64,000 nucleotides of DNA, from the NCBI GenBank assembly GCA_001771815.1, contig MEPU01000003.1, forward strand, positions 1 through 64,000, given 5' to 3'. The DNA comes from Bdellovibrionales bacterium RIFCSPHIGHO2_01_FULL_40_29 (GTDB lineage Bacteria > Bdellovibrionota > Bdellovibrionia > Bdellovibrionales > Bdellovibrionaceae). This document shows, piece after piece, positions 42,975 to 51,679 of the stretch. The position numbers and the translations under genes were made by a program. The notes beneath the pieces are model-generated. The model searched no databases. It was not told the origin of the DNA and worked only from the letters and a program-made list of their open reading frames with translations. How positions within the stretch are numbered: position 1 is the stretch's first letter; the number at the start of each line of letters is the position of its first letter.

Positions 42975-44498
42975 TTACTTCGTGCTTTTCGCAGCTTTCA
43001 ATAATGTTTGGTACGAATCAACACCCTTTGCCGGCATAAAAAACAATGTCGATATATACTCCATTGATTTTTGTTTCATGTTCTGACCCAATAATTGATT
43101 GGGAACAATGGCATGCATCATAAATGCTGTCGGAGAATAATTTAAACGATTGGCTGCATTGAACTGGCCACGAATGGCGTTTCGCATTCCAATTTGTTGT
43201 TCAAATCCCGCAACATTAGGAACTGCCGTCAAGGCATAGTAACCCAACACATGTTGATAAAACTCTGGATCAGCATGCAATAACTGCTCTTCAACATCAC
43301 GATGCCCCTGAGAAATGCTGGCCTTATTTTTTCCTGCTGTTCCAATAATAGTCCATTCAAGCAAACGCTGACGAACACTTTTTCCAGAAGCATGTGGACG
43401 AGGATCCGCTTTCATAATATCCGCTAACAAAATCGGTCCATCACTCATACCAAACTGATCATCCCCTTGCTCGCGCTGACCTTCATACAAAGATCCAAAA
43501 ACCTTCATCGGTTCAAAAATCTTTTTCACACACGATGGTGTACTATCACCATTAAAACGTTTTGCATCTGATTCAGGATTACAATCCTTTAATGACAACA
43601 CGGCCCAAGCAAATTCCGAGCAATACATGGTCAAGCCATCCGGTACACTTTTCGCCAAGGCCAAACGACCCAAGTCGGCAACAAATCGCATCTCATCATC
43701 ACCTGATTTATTCACATCATACGTTGGATTCATGTAATCCATATTGAATGTGATTCGATCTGCATACTTTTCATTGGCATCAGGTTTTGATTTCACTTTA
43801 TAAATTTCTTTAGAGCGTGATCGGAATAATTCCAACCATTTGCCAACATTCTGACGTTGTTCATCCGTCATGTTTTTATCACGCACAATATGAAACATTA
43901 CTCCCTCTTCAGCATAGTGCGCTGAAGTGAATTTTGACATTCGATTATCACCCAGCATTTCTGCATTCAGGGGCATATCCACATTGATGACATAATTTTT
44001 TCCATCTTTATCTTTTTTAACTAAAGCCATTCCCGCATGAGTCACACCCAATTGAACATGAATATAAGGTATTGTTCCGGCCAACGTTGGCCGAGCTGAT
44101 AAAATAATATCTCCGGTTTTAACTAAACCTGAATCCGCCAATTTATTACTGACGCTTTCACGCGAATCCTTCGGGGCGGCAACAACCAAACGCAAACCCA
44201 AATTACTTTGACCTGATTTATCTTGTTCTTGAATGATTTCATTGTAGTTCGTTAACACCAGCGGCATTTTCTGAGTGGATGATCTCACCGAAGTGATTTC
44301 GGTCTCAATATTTCCGTAAGCCATTGTCGGCACCGTAAAAAAGTAAGGAATATTCAATGTTTCCTTAAAGCCCGTATCGATTTGAGCTTGATAGGGGTTT
44401 TTCCCTATCGTCGATACCACGGCATCTTGTCCTGCAAATAATGTTTGCGCTAACAACGCTGTACTTAAAAACAGGCTAATGGCTTTATTGAAGTTCAT
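42975..44498 (-). CDS. Large secreted protein with permuted papain-like domain
   Basis: 507 residues, signal peptide MNFNKAISLFLSTALLAQTLFA. The middle has KTGDIILSARP, GVTHAGMALVKK and MYCSEFAWAVLSLKDC, the same D-G/T-D-I, H and C landmarks as the neighbouring 209-residue protein, so it has the YiiX/NlpC-P60 permuted fold (about 125-300) with an N-terminal extension and a C-terminal domain of about 180 residues that I cannot place. GGAG lies nine bases before the ATG. Likely periplasmic hydrolase. Confidence 0.68.
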   Translation of the reverse strand: MNFNKAISLFLSTALLAQTLFAGQDAVVSTIGKNPYQAQIDTGFKETLNIPYFFTVPTMAYGNIETEITSVRSSTQKMPLVLTNYNEIIQEQDKSGQSNLGLRLVVAAPKDSRESVSNKLADSGLVKTGDIILSARPTLAGTIPYIHVQLGVTHAGMALVKKDKDGKNYVINVDMPLNAEMLGDNRMSKFTSAHYAEEGVMFHIVRDKNMTDEQRQNVGKWLELFRSRSKEIYKVKSKPDANEKYADRITFNMDYMNPTYDVNKSGDDEMRFVADLGRLALAKSVPDGLTMYCSEFAWAVLSLKDCNPESDAKRFNGDSTPSCVKKIFEPMKVFGSLYEGQREQGDDQFGMSDGPILLADIMKADPRPHASGKSVRQRLLEWTIIGTAGKNKASISQGHRDVEEQLLHADPEFYQHVLGYYALTAVPNVAGFEQQIGMRNAIRGQFNAANRLNYSPTAFMMHAIVPNQLLGQNMKQKSMEYISTLFFMPAKGVDSYQTLLKAAKSTK

Positions 44499-44694
44499 AC
44501 AAAAATGCTCCTTCTATTTGTTATCAAATATTCTAACAACTCTAAGGAATGCGGAAATTACGCCAATAACACCGTCAATCTATTGGATTTCAATCCGACA
44601 GCCTGTTCAAAGTATTTTCAAAACGACATTTATTGTAATTTTATAGGTATTAAGTGTGTTTTAAGACCGTCTCAGAATAAGACATTGTGAGCAC

Positions 44695-45306
44695 TCAGTT
44701 TCGTCGCCCCTTATAGGTCAAAAACTCAGGCTGATCGTCACTCCAGATAAAATGATGAACAGCCCCATTCGAAAAAGCATGTTGCTCCCAAGGGATTCCA
44801 GAACCAAAAACATAGGTCATGGCCCGCATCACCATCCCATGTGCAAAAACCGCAATATTCTTGCGATTTGAACTCTGAGCAATATCCAACATCACGGTGC
44901 GAATGCGAATCATCATTTGACGTTTGGTCTCGCCTTCAGGAAAACCAAAATCTAATAATCGCTCGTCATAATCGCGCCAATTTTTAATCATGGCTTCGCC
45001 AAAACAAGTCACGATTTCTTCAAATGTTAAACCCTCGACCACACCAAGATTTGTCTCGCGCAGTCGCTCGTCTCTGTTAACAGTCAAATTTAATTCTTGA
45101 GTAGCAATCTCAGCACTCTTCCATGCCCGCATCAGTGAACTGGTATAGACTGCTTCAATCTGCAATTGAGACATAATAGGAGCAAGCGCCAGCGCTTGCT
45201 CCTGTCCTTTTAAATTTAATGGCACGTCGGTTTGACCCTGAAAACGATGGGCTTTATTCCAATCCGTTTCACCATGCCGAACCACGTAGATATTTTTAAC
45301 TTTCAA
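44695..45306 (-). CDS. Histidine phosphatase (phosphoglycerate-mutase-like) family protein
   Basis: 203 residues. The catalytic RHGETDWN is near the start (residues 10-17), followed by RFQGQTDVPLN, SSLMRAWKSAEI, the acid residue in LRETNLGVVEG and the second histidine in VFAHGMVMRAM. Probably a phosphatase of a small phospho-metabolite; the exact substrate is unknown. It precedes nothing downstream for about 190 bases. Confidence 0.85.
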   Translation of the reverse strand: MKVKNIYVVRHGETDWNKAHRFQGQTDVPLNLKGQEQALALAPIMSQLQIEAVYTSSLMRAWKSAEIATQELNLTVNRDERLRETNLGVVEGLTFEEIVTCFGEAMIKNWRDYDERLLDFGFPEGETKRQMMIRIRTVMLDIAQSSNRKNIAVFAHGMVMRAMTYVFGSGIPWEQHAFSNGAVHHFIWSDDQPEFLTYKGRRN

Positions 45307-45311
45307 AGAAA

Positions 45312-45422
45312 CTATCTTTTATTTGCTTTAATCATACGTTTCTTCTTAGTCACGCGCTTCGCTTTATGACGTGCACTTTTATTCTTAGAATTTTTTTTCT
45401 TACCGCCAACTTTTAATGCCAT
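45312..45422 (-). CDS. 36-residue very basic protein
   Basis: The sequence begins MALKVGGKKKNSKNKSARH and ends RMIKANKR; about half of its residues are Lys or Arg. AGGAG lies six bases before the ATG at 45422, a strong site. Composition suggests a ribosome- or RNA-associated peptide, but I cannot match it to a named ribosomal protein. It lies five bases upstream of the histidine phosphatase start, and downstream of tex. Confidence 0.7.
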   Translation of the reverse strand: MALKVGGKKKNSKNKSARHKAKRVTKKKRMIKANKR

Positions 45423-45455
45423 TGTAATCTCCTTATAGATTTTGTTATTTCAAAC

Positions 45456-47864
45456 TTATTTCTTATTATTGCCTTGGTTCAATAATGCCGCAAACGGATT
45501 ATTAAACGGAGATGCCGCTGGTCGTGGAGGTCCCGATGGTCTTTGGCCTTGCTGCTGTGACCGAGGTCCCGAAGAACTTGGCCCTTGCGAAGGACGTCCT
45601 CCACCTGGTCGCTGATCAGTCCGTGGTTTAAAATCACCCCGAGGTTTTTGATTCTCTTTGAAATCACGAACCGGTTTGTACTCCGGAGCTGCATCTAACT
45701 TCATCGACAGAGCAATTTGATTTTTTGCCAAGTCCACTTTCAGAACTTTCACATTCACTTGATCCCCAGGATTGACAACTTTACGAGGGTCATCAACAAA
45801 CTTATGGGCGATTTCAGAAATATGCACCAAACCATCCTGGTGAACTCCGATATCTACAAAAGCTCCAAAATTAGTAACATTTGTCACAATCCCTGGGCAA
45901 ATCATTCCTTCTTTTAAATCTTTCACTTCAAAAATATCATCTTTAAAACTAAAAACTTTAAATGGATCACGCGGATCTCGTCCCGGCTTTTCCAGCTCTT
46001 TGATCATATCATCAAATGTGTACTCACCAACAACTCCAGCCCATTTTGTACGAGCCGCTAATAATTTCTTAGCTCCATCGCCAACAAGTTCATTGATATT
46101 GGCATTTAAATCCGCTGCCATATCACGAATGGCACTGTAGCGCTCGGGATGAATTCCAGTGGAATCCAAAAATACTTTTCCATTTAAAATTCGCAAAAAG
46201 CCCGCAGCCTGTTCATAAATTTTTGTTGAAAATCGTGGAACCTTCATCAGCTCAGAACGATCTTGAAAAAGACCATTCTTTTTTCGGTGTTCAACAATAG
46301 CGCCTGCCAAAGCTGGACCAATTCCAGAAACAAATGACAACAAAGACGTCGATGCTGTATTCACATCCACACCCACATTATTCACACAACTCTCAACGAC
46401 TGCCTCTAGACCCTTTTTCAAAGATGTTTGATTCACATCGTGTTGATACTGCCCTACACCAATTGATTTGGGATCAATTTTCACCAACTCAGCAAGGGGA
46501 TCTTGCAAGCGACGAGCAATAGAAATAGCCCCTTTGACAGTGACATCTAAATCTGGAAACTCGGCACGCGCCACTTCGCTGGCTGAATAGACAGAAGCTC
46601 CTGATTCATTCACCATAATAACAGGGATTTCTTTGTCTTTACCCAATTCTTTTAAGATTTTTTTCAAAAATATTTCTGTTTCGCGACCAGCAGTTCCATT
46701 CCCAACAGCAATGGCCTCAATTTTTATTTGCTTCGTCACTTCACTAATCAAGGCCGTTGCCTTTTTCTCGGCCCCTTCACCCAAAGTATGCATCACTGTG
46801 TAAGAAACGTAATTGCCACCTTTATCGACCAAGGCCACTTTACAACCTGTTCGTAATCCTGGATCGACACCCAAAACACATTTAGGTCCATATGGAGATC
46901 CTAACAAGACGCGCTTTACATTTTCAGTAAATACTTTAATTGCATGCTCATCTGATTTTTCTTTGAGCTTGGCATGAACTTCATTTTTAACCGAAGGCAC
47001 CACATAAACATTCAATGCCAAACGTGCTGATTCTTTTAAAAATGTTCCTACTGGATTGTCCGGAGTCGACGTCGCAAATTTTTCATATGTTTTTAGCAGC
47101 ATTTCATCATCTGCATTTATATCCACGGATAATTCTTCCTCTTCCCAACCACGCTTCATCGCCATATAGCGGTGAGACGAACGCTCTTCTAAAAGATTTT
47201 TAACGGGTTCAGAATAATCTTTGGCATACATTTCATACTTTGAATTTGGTTTATAACCTTTGGCAGCCTTCGCCACAGCTTTCCCTTGCTCGAAATAGTT
47301 TTTAACAACAACTTCACGAAGCAATGGATCATTGGCAATTTTCTCAACGATAATATCTTGAGAACCTTTCAACGCATCATCATAGGTAACAATTTTTTTC
47401 GTCGGATTTAAGAAATTTTTAGCTTTCATTTCCATGGTATCCGCATCAGTGGATTGTCCATGACCTTTTTCCCAGATCCAATTTGCCAAAGGCTCCAAAC
47501 CCGCTTCGCGCGCGATTGTTGCTTTGGTTTTTTTCTTCTTTTTGAAAGGCTTGTAAATCTCCTCAAGCTCAGTCAAATCCCACGACAGTTCAATACGCTT
47601 TTGCAATTCCGGAGTCAGATTGTTTTGCTCACCAATCTCTTTAACCAAAAAAGCTTTTCGTTTGACGACTTCTTGATAAGTTTCAAAAGTTTCAATGACG
47701 GCACGAATTTGCACCTCATCCAGATTTCCAGTTTTTTCTTTTCGATACCTGGCTATAAATGGGACCGTTCCACCCTCAGCCGTCAGTTCTAAAACGGCGG
47801 CTGCAGATTTTGGCGGGACTCCTTGAACATGACGAGCCAGAAAACTTTGTAAAGCTTGTTCCAT
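45456..47864 (-). CDS. tex: Tex family RNA-binding transcription accessory protein
   Basis: 802 residues. Tex-N domain at the start (FIARYRKEKTGNLDEVQIR), YqgF/RNase H-like domain beginning VLGVDPGLRTGCKVALVD (about 330), helix-hairpin-helix LSFVSGIGPALAGAIVEHR (about 505), and an S1 domain GIVTNVTNFGAFVDIGVHQDGLVHISEI (about 655-720). The last about 70 residues are Pro/Gly/Arg-rich and probably disordered. It binds nucleic acid and affects transcription and decay. The fold and length match the family, with a longer tail than usual. Confidence 0.94.
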   Translation of the reverse strand: MEQALQSFLARHVQGVPPKSAAAVLELTAEGGTVPFIARYRKEKTGNLDEVQIRAVIETFETYQEVVKRKAFLVKEIGEQNNLTPELQKRIELSWDLTELEEIYKPFKKKKKTKATIAREAGLEPLANWIWEKGHGQSTDADTMEMKAKNFLNPTKKIVTYDDALKGSQDIIVEKIANDPLLREVVVKNYFEQGKAVAKAAKGYKPNSKYEMYAKDYSEPVKNLLEERSSHRYMAMKRGWEEEELSVDINADDEMLLKTYEKFATSTPDNPVGTFLKESARLALNVYVVPSVKNEVHAKLKEKSDEHAIKVFTENVKRVLLGSPYGPKCVLGVDPGLRTGCKVALVDKGGNYVSYTVMHTLGEGAEKKATALISEVTKQIKIEAIAVGNGTAGRETEIFLKKILKELGKDKEIPVIMVNESGASVYSASEVARAEFPDLDVTVKGAISIARRLQDPLAELVKIDPKSIGVGQYQHDVNQTSLKKGLEAVVESCVNNVGVDVNTASTSLLSFVSGIGPALAGAIVEHRKKNGLFQDRSELMKVPRFSTKIYEQAAGFLRILNGKVFLDSTGIHPERYSAIRDMAADLNANINELVGDGAKKLLAARTKWAGVVGEYTFDDMIKELEKPGRDPRDPFKVFSFKDDIFEVKDLKEGMICPGIVTNVTNFGAFVDIGVHQDGLVHISEIAHKFVDDPRKVVNPGDQVNVKVLKVDLAKNQIALSMKLDAAPEYKPVRDFKENQKPRGDFKPRTDQRPGGGRPSQGPSSSGPRSQQQGQRPSGPPRPAASPFNNPFAALLNQGNNKK

Positions 47865-47921
47865 GCTGACCTCTTAAATTTTTAATGTGATTAGGGATAA
47901 AAACATAGGATTTTTATTTAA

Positions 47922-48143
47922 TTATTTGTGGCGATACATGACTAGGCCATGTGTCGGATCATACGGAGAAACTCCGACAGTCACGCGATCACCGACAACA
48001 ATTCGAATGTTAAATCGTCGCATTTTACCGCAAAGTTTTGCGTTAATAACAATTTTATTTGTTTCTAGTTCGACCTTGTAAAGCCCGCCCGCTAACGCGT
48101 CGACAACCTTACCTTCAAATTGTGCTAAATCATCTTTTGCCAT
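47922..48143 (-). CDS. infA: Translation initiation factor IF-1
   Basis: 73 residues, the usual IF-1 size. OB-fold sequence FEGKVVDALAGGLYKVEL, then INAKLCGKMRRFNIRIVVGDRVTVGVSPYDPTHGLVMYR, which follows the IF-1 pattern closely (usual ending R-I-x-Y-R). It binds the 30S A site. A weak ribosome-binding site, and no ribosomal neighbours, which is common for infA outside the spc operon. Confidence 0.93.
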   Translation of the reverse strand: MAKDDLAQFEGKVVDALAGGLYKVELETNKIVINAKLCGKMRRFNIRIVVGDRVTVGVSPYDPTHGLVMYRHK

Positions 48144-48217
48144 GCAGGACAGATACTAAGAGTTAAACATTCACCATGCAATCTAAAAACACGATACTTT
48201 TGGTTATGTTGATCGGA

Positions 48218-48820
48218 CTACGCTTTGTAATTGCTAATCAACATGCGAATTCCCGTCTCAAACAGGACTTCCAGGCGATCATTGTCATTTTTTAAAATAA
48301 ATCCCCATCCTAAAACTTTATGCTGAATTGGTGACATAGCTGGAAAAGTATCTGACATTTTGTAACCCACTGCTTTTTCTTTACCATATTTTTTAAAAAG
48401 CTCTGCCCACTTGGCCTTCTCATCATCCAAGTTTCCTTTTTCAATCCGAATTGGTTTTACTTTGCTGGTTTTTTCAGCTTTAGCGGGACTGGCATCAGTA
48501 TCGGCCTCAACGGATTCAATGGCTTCAACTACAGGTTCTGATTCAACGACAGCCTTTCCTTTTTTAGTCATCAGTGCCGGCTTGGACTTTGTAGGTGTCG
48601 CCTTCCCAGAAGTGTTTGCTTTCTTTGCAACCTTCGACCCCTTTGTCTCAACGGCTTTAGTTGCGGCAGTCACCTTCTTTACTACTTTTGTGACGAGCTT
48701 TTTTAAAGCTTTCACCATTGGTTTTTTAGTCGGTTTTGAAGCTGCTTTTATTGTCGATTTTGCCTTAGCAGGTTTTGCTTTGGCTTTGGTTTTAGTTACA
48801 GAAGTTGATTTTTTAGCCAT
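48218..48820 (-). CDS. Lysine/alanine-rich histone H1-like protein
   Basis: 200 residues. Residues 1 to about 90 are almost all Lys, Ala, Thr, Ser and Pro, like the tail of histone H1 or bacterial AlgP/HctB. An acidic stretch (about 92-115) follows, then a C-terminal folded part (AKWAELFKKYGKEKAVGYKMSDTF ... RMLISNY). DNA or RNA binding is likely from the charge. GGAG lies nine bases before the ATG. Divergent from lpxD. Confidence 0.7.
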   Translation of the reverse strand: MAKKSTSVTKTKAKAKPAKAKSTIKAASKPTKKPMVKALKKLVTKVVKKVTAATKAVETKGSKVAKKANTSGKATPTKSKPALMTKKGKAVVESEPVVEAIESVEADTDASPAKAEKTSKVKPIRIEKGNLDDEKAKWAELFKKYGKEKAVGYKMSDTFPAMSPIQHKVLGWGFILKNDNDRLEVLFETGIRMLISNYKA

Positions 48821-48913
48821 TCATTCACTCCCTATGCATTTTGTTATATCGCGTGTTAGTCACAGAACAAGTAAAATGGTGTCTTTTCTTTCGCGAAGCA
48901 TTAGAATACGAGC

Positions 48914-49972
48914 ATGAATTTTATAACTGACGATCAAATCAGTCGCGCCGGCCAAGGCTTGTTAAAACCCGTGCATGTTCACGCTCACCACTATGATTCT
49001 GTTCATTCACCTAATTTTGCAACAGCTCAAAGCCTTGTGTTCATTTCAACTTCTCAAATGCTCACAGTGGCTCTCGACAATAAAGCTCAAGGCTTTATCA
49101 TTTTGGAAAAAAGTTTTTCTCAAATCAAAGATCAGCTTCCTGCTTTTGTGTCTGCCTGGACAACGCCTCACATTCAGCAGGCCATGACACATGTCCTGCC
49201 GCTCTTTGACCGCAAAAGAATTGCCCACCCCACGACAGTCCATCCCACGGCAGTGATTCATGCCCAAGCCCAGATTGATTCCACAGCCAGCATTGGCGCC
49301 TATGCTGTGGTTCAAGAAGGCGCCGTTATCGGAGCCCATTCTAAAATTGGGTCCCATACGATCATCGAAGCTTTTGCTCAAATTGGCAGTGATACTTTTA
49401 TCAGTCCGCATGTTTTTGTTGGGGCTTACTGTGAAGTTGGTTCTCGCTGCCATATCGCTCCTCATGTCACTCTGGGTTCTGATGGCTTCGGTTTTTTTTC
49501 TGATCGGAGCGGTCATCATAAAATTCCACAAATTGGAAATGTCATTATTGAAGACGACTGCGAAATAGGTGGCGGATCCGTGATCGATCGAGCCACTCTC
49601 GAGCACACCATCATTAAGAAGGGCTCCAAACTCGATAATCTTTGTCACATTGCTCACAATGTTGAAATTGGAGAAAATGCGATTCTTGCTGCCGCCTTTA
49701 AAGTTGCAGGCTCCACTAAAATTGGAAAAAATCTGATGACCGCCGGCAATGTTGACGTCAACGGCCATATCGAAATTTGCGACAATGTAATTCTGACCGG
49801 ACGCACAGGCGTTGCCTCTTCCATTGTGCAACCTGGAATTTATGGTGGGTTCCCCGCTGAAAATCACCGCGACAATATCAAAAACATGGTTTCTTTTTCA
49901 CATTTAACAAAAATTCGAAAGAATGTTCAAAAAATAATGAAACATCTTAAACTAGATGACACAAAGGAGTAG
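48914..49972 (+). CDS. lpxD: UDP-3-O-acylglucosamine N-acyltransferase
   Basis: 352 residues. An N-terminal uridine-binding domain (1 to about 95), then left-handed beta-helix hexapeptide repeats (about 100-300), with the catalytic histidine region [15 protein letters not shown] (about 240-250), then a short C-terminal helix. Third step of lipid A synthesis, so this cell makes lipopolysaccharide. It stands apart from other lipid A genes here. Confidence 0.92.
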   Translation: MNFITDDQISRAGQGLLKPVHVHAHHYDSVHSPNFATAQSLVFISTSQMLTVALDNKAQGFIILEKSFSQIKDQLPAFVSAWTTPHIQQAMTHVLPLFDRKRIAHPTTVHPTAVIHAQAQIDSTASIGAYAVVQEGAVIGAHSKIGSHTIIEAFAQIGSDTFISPHVFVGAYCEVGSRCHIAPHVTLGSDGFGFFSDRSGHHKIPQIGNVIIEDDCEIGGGSVIDRATLEHTIIKKGSKLDNLCHIAHNVEIGENAILAAAFKVAGSTKIGKNLMTAGNVDVNGHIEICDNVILTGRTGVASSIVQPGIYGGFPAENHRDNIKNMVSFSHLTKIRKNVQKIMKHLKLDDTKE

Positions 49973-49975
49973 CCT

Positions 49976-50341
49976 ATGACCTACGAATTCTACAAAGTCC
50001 TGCACTTGGTTTCTATTATACTTTTATTTTCTGGTTTGGTTGGTCTCTTGACCATTCAAATGTCCGGCGGATCGGCTTTGGGCCGAGTCAAATCTTTGGT
50101 TTATATTTCTCATGGTGTAGGGTGGTTGCTGCTTTTAGTCAGTGGTTTTGGTTTAGCGGCACGCTTGGGTTTAACCACTGGTTTACCAGGTTGGGTTTAC
50201 TCAAAACTTGTCATCTGGCTTTTGCTTGGACTTGCCATCACTGTGATTCGCAGAAAAGGCGTTAAGGGTTTACCCGTGTATATTGGTTTAATGGTTCTGT
50301 TTTCCGCTGCGGCATTTCTAGCGGTAACAAAACCACTTTAA
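49976..50341 (+). CDS. Small four-helix membrane protein (SirB2/CopD-like)
   Basis: 121 residues with four hydrophobic segments (about 8-28, 40-62, 74-90, 98-116). The FYKVLHLVSIILLFSG start, with a histidine in the first helix, and SHGVGWLLL in the second recall small SirB2/CopD-type membrane proteins with possible haem or metal ligands. AAAGGAG overlaps the lpxD stop, so it is co-translated with lpxD. Function unknown. Confidence 0.65.
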   Translation: MTYEFYKVLHLVSIILLFSGLVGLLTIQMSGGSALGRVKSLVYISHGVGWLLLLVSGFGLAARLGLTTGLPGWVYSKLVIWLLLGLAITVIRRKGVKGLPVYIGLMVLFSAAAFLAVTKPL

Positions 50342-50377
50342 TTCAAGACACCAGCCTCATTTAAAAAAAATCAAATC

Positions 50378-51556
50378 CTAGTCGGTGATAACTGTCTCGC
50401 CGACTTTAGGTTTTCGACGCGATCCTTCGAACATTTCGTATTTTAAAAAGCGGCACTCGATATTTCCATTAAATACAAAAAATTTCTTCGTCGCTTTTAA
50501 TTTCATCTCAGATAGCAATTCTTTATTCCCCGATAAAATCCATGCTGTCCAACCCATAAAGCGATGCTTTAATGTGTAACCCAAATCGCGATAGACATCT
50601 TTTAAATTATCCTCATCACCGATTCGAGCTCCATAAGGTGGATTCGCAATTATCAATCCGGTTTCAACACCTTCTGGTGGATGAGCTGTTGCAATCGGCA
50701 TGCTTTTAAATTCGATATACTCCAAAACCCCTGCATTTTTGGCATTGTCCTTTGCCATCTGTAAAACTTTTTTATCCAAATCATACCCGTAAAATTTCAC
50801 ATCGGTTTCGGGCTTCTCATTGTCGATGGCTTCCTGAACCACTTGATCCCACACATCGGCATCAAAATCAGTGTAATTCATAAAACCAAATTTTTTACGC
50901 TCAAGACCTGGCGCCATATTCACAGCCATCATTGCGGCTTCAATCAGAATCGTTCCCGAACCACAGAATAAATCCACGATCGGAGTTTTCCTATCCCACT
51001 CAGCCAATCCAATCAGACCCGCCGCTAAATTTTCTTTTAGAGGTGCTTCACCTGTTTTGTGTCGGTACCCACGCATAAACAACGAACTTCCTGAAGTGTC
51101 GATGGAAACATGATACTGATTTTTATATCCGCGAATATGAATGCGCAAATCAGGATCGGTATTTTGAACATCGGGGCGCGAGCCAAATTTATCACGAAAC
51201 TGATCGACAACAGCATCTTTCACTTTCATCGCCAAAAAACGCTGATCCAGGATGGCACACTCTTTTATGGAAGCATCCACTGCCAATGTTTGATTTGGTT
51301 TGATGTACTTTGTAAAATCATGTTTTAAAATATTATGATAGATATCTTCATTCTGATACGCCGGAAAATCCAAGATTGGTTTCAAAATACGACTGGCATA
51401 CCGAGAATTTAAATTAGCTTTGTAACAGCCGGCCCAGTTGGATTCAAACAGCACTCCGCCCGCCGTTTTTTCCCACGTCTTAAGACCCATTTGTTTTAAT
51501 TCTGTTTCGACTAAATCAGCCATGCCGGTTGGACATGAAGCAAAGAAAGTTGCCAT
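50378..51556 (-). CDS. rlmL: THUMP-domain 23S rRNA guanine methyltransferase (RlmL/YpsC type)
   Basis: 392 residues. N-terminal ferredoxin-like plus THUMP domain (about 1-160), then a SAM-binding Rossmann fold with VDLFCGSGTILIEAAMMAVNMAPG (about 195-220) and the catalytic NPPYG of N2-guanine methyltransferases (about 305). It corresponds to the first half of E. coli RlmL or to Bacillus YpsC; it has no RlmK half. Likely makes m2G in 23S rRNA. Confidence 0.87.
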   Translation of the reverse strand: MATFFASCPTGMADLVETELKQMGLKTWEKTAGGVLFESNWAGCYKANLNSRYASRILKPILDFPAYQNEDIYHNILKHDFTKYIKPNQTLAVDASIKECAILDQRFLAMKVKDAVVDQFRDKFGSRPDVQNTDPDLRIHIRGYKNQYHVSIDTSGSSLFMRGYRHKTGEAPLKENLAAGLIGLAEWDRKTPIVDLFCGSGTILIEAAMMAVNMAPGLERKKFGFMNYTDFDADVWDQVVQEAIDNEKPETDVKFYGYDLDKKVLQMAKDNAKNAGVLEYIEFKSMPIATAHPPEGVETGLIIANPPYGARIGDEDNLKDVYRDLGYTLKHRFMGWTAWILSGNKELLSEMKLKATKKFFVFNGNIECRFLKYEMFEGSRRKPKVGETVITD

Positions 51557-51579
51557 CGCTCTACACCTTTTCTAGATAG

Positions 51580-51633
51580 GAATGTGTCGTTCCTGCCGCG
51601 TGGGTTTTCGAGACCGTTGGCTGCGACACATTC
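51580..51633. repeat. 10-bp inverted repeat in the gap upstream of rlmL
   Basis: GAATGTGTCG at 51580-51589 and CGACACATTC at 51624-51633 flank a 34-base loop. It lies between the ETF-QO stop and the rlmL start, on the leader of rlmL. Could fold as an mRNA structure or terminate the ETF-QO transcript; no T-run is seen. Confidence 0.6.
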
Positions 51634-51638
51634 GTGTT

Positions 51639-51679
51639 AATACTCACTTAAGTTTCTGTAAAATACTCACTTAAGTTTC
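51639..51679. repeat. Two 18-bp direct repeats at the ETF-QO 3' end
   Basis: AATACTCACTTAAGTTTC occurs at 51639-51656 and again at 51662-51679, the second including the last codons and stop of the ETF-QO gene. This looks like a small tandem duplication of the gene's end. Confidence 0.85.

Noticed and set aside
44505-44690. 61-codon frame in the gap between the papain-like and phosphatase genes
   Set aside because: No ribosome-binding site, no protein-like pattern; most likely chance in an AT-rich leader.
48411-48917. 168-codon frame opposite the histone-like gene
   Set aside because: Phe/Val/Ala complement of the lysine/alanine-rich tail.
49046-49867. 273-codon minus-strand frame over lpxD
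   Set aside because: Antisense shadow of hexapeptide repeats; lpxD in the plus frame has clear family motifs.
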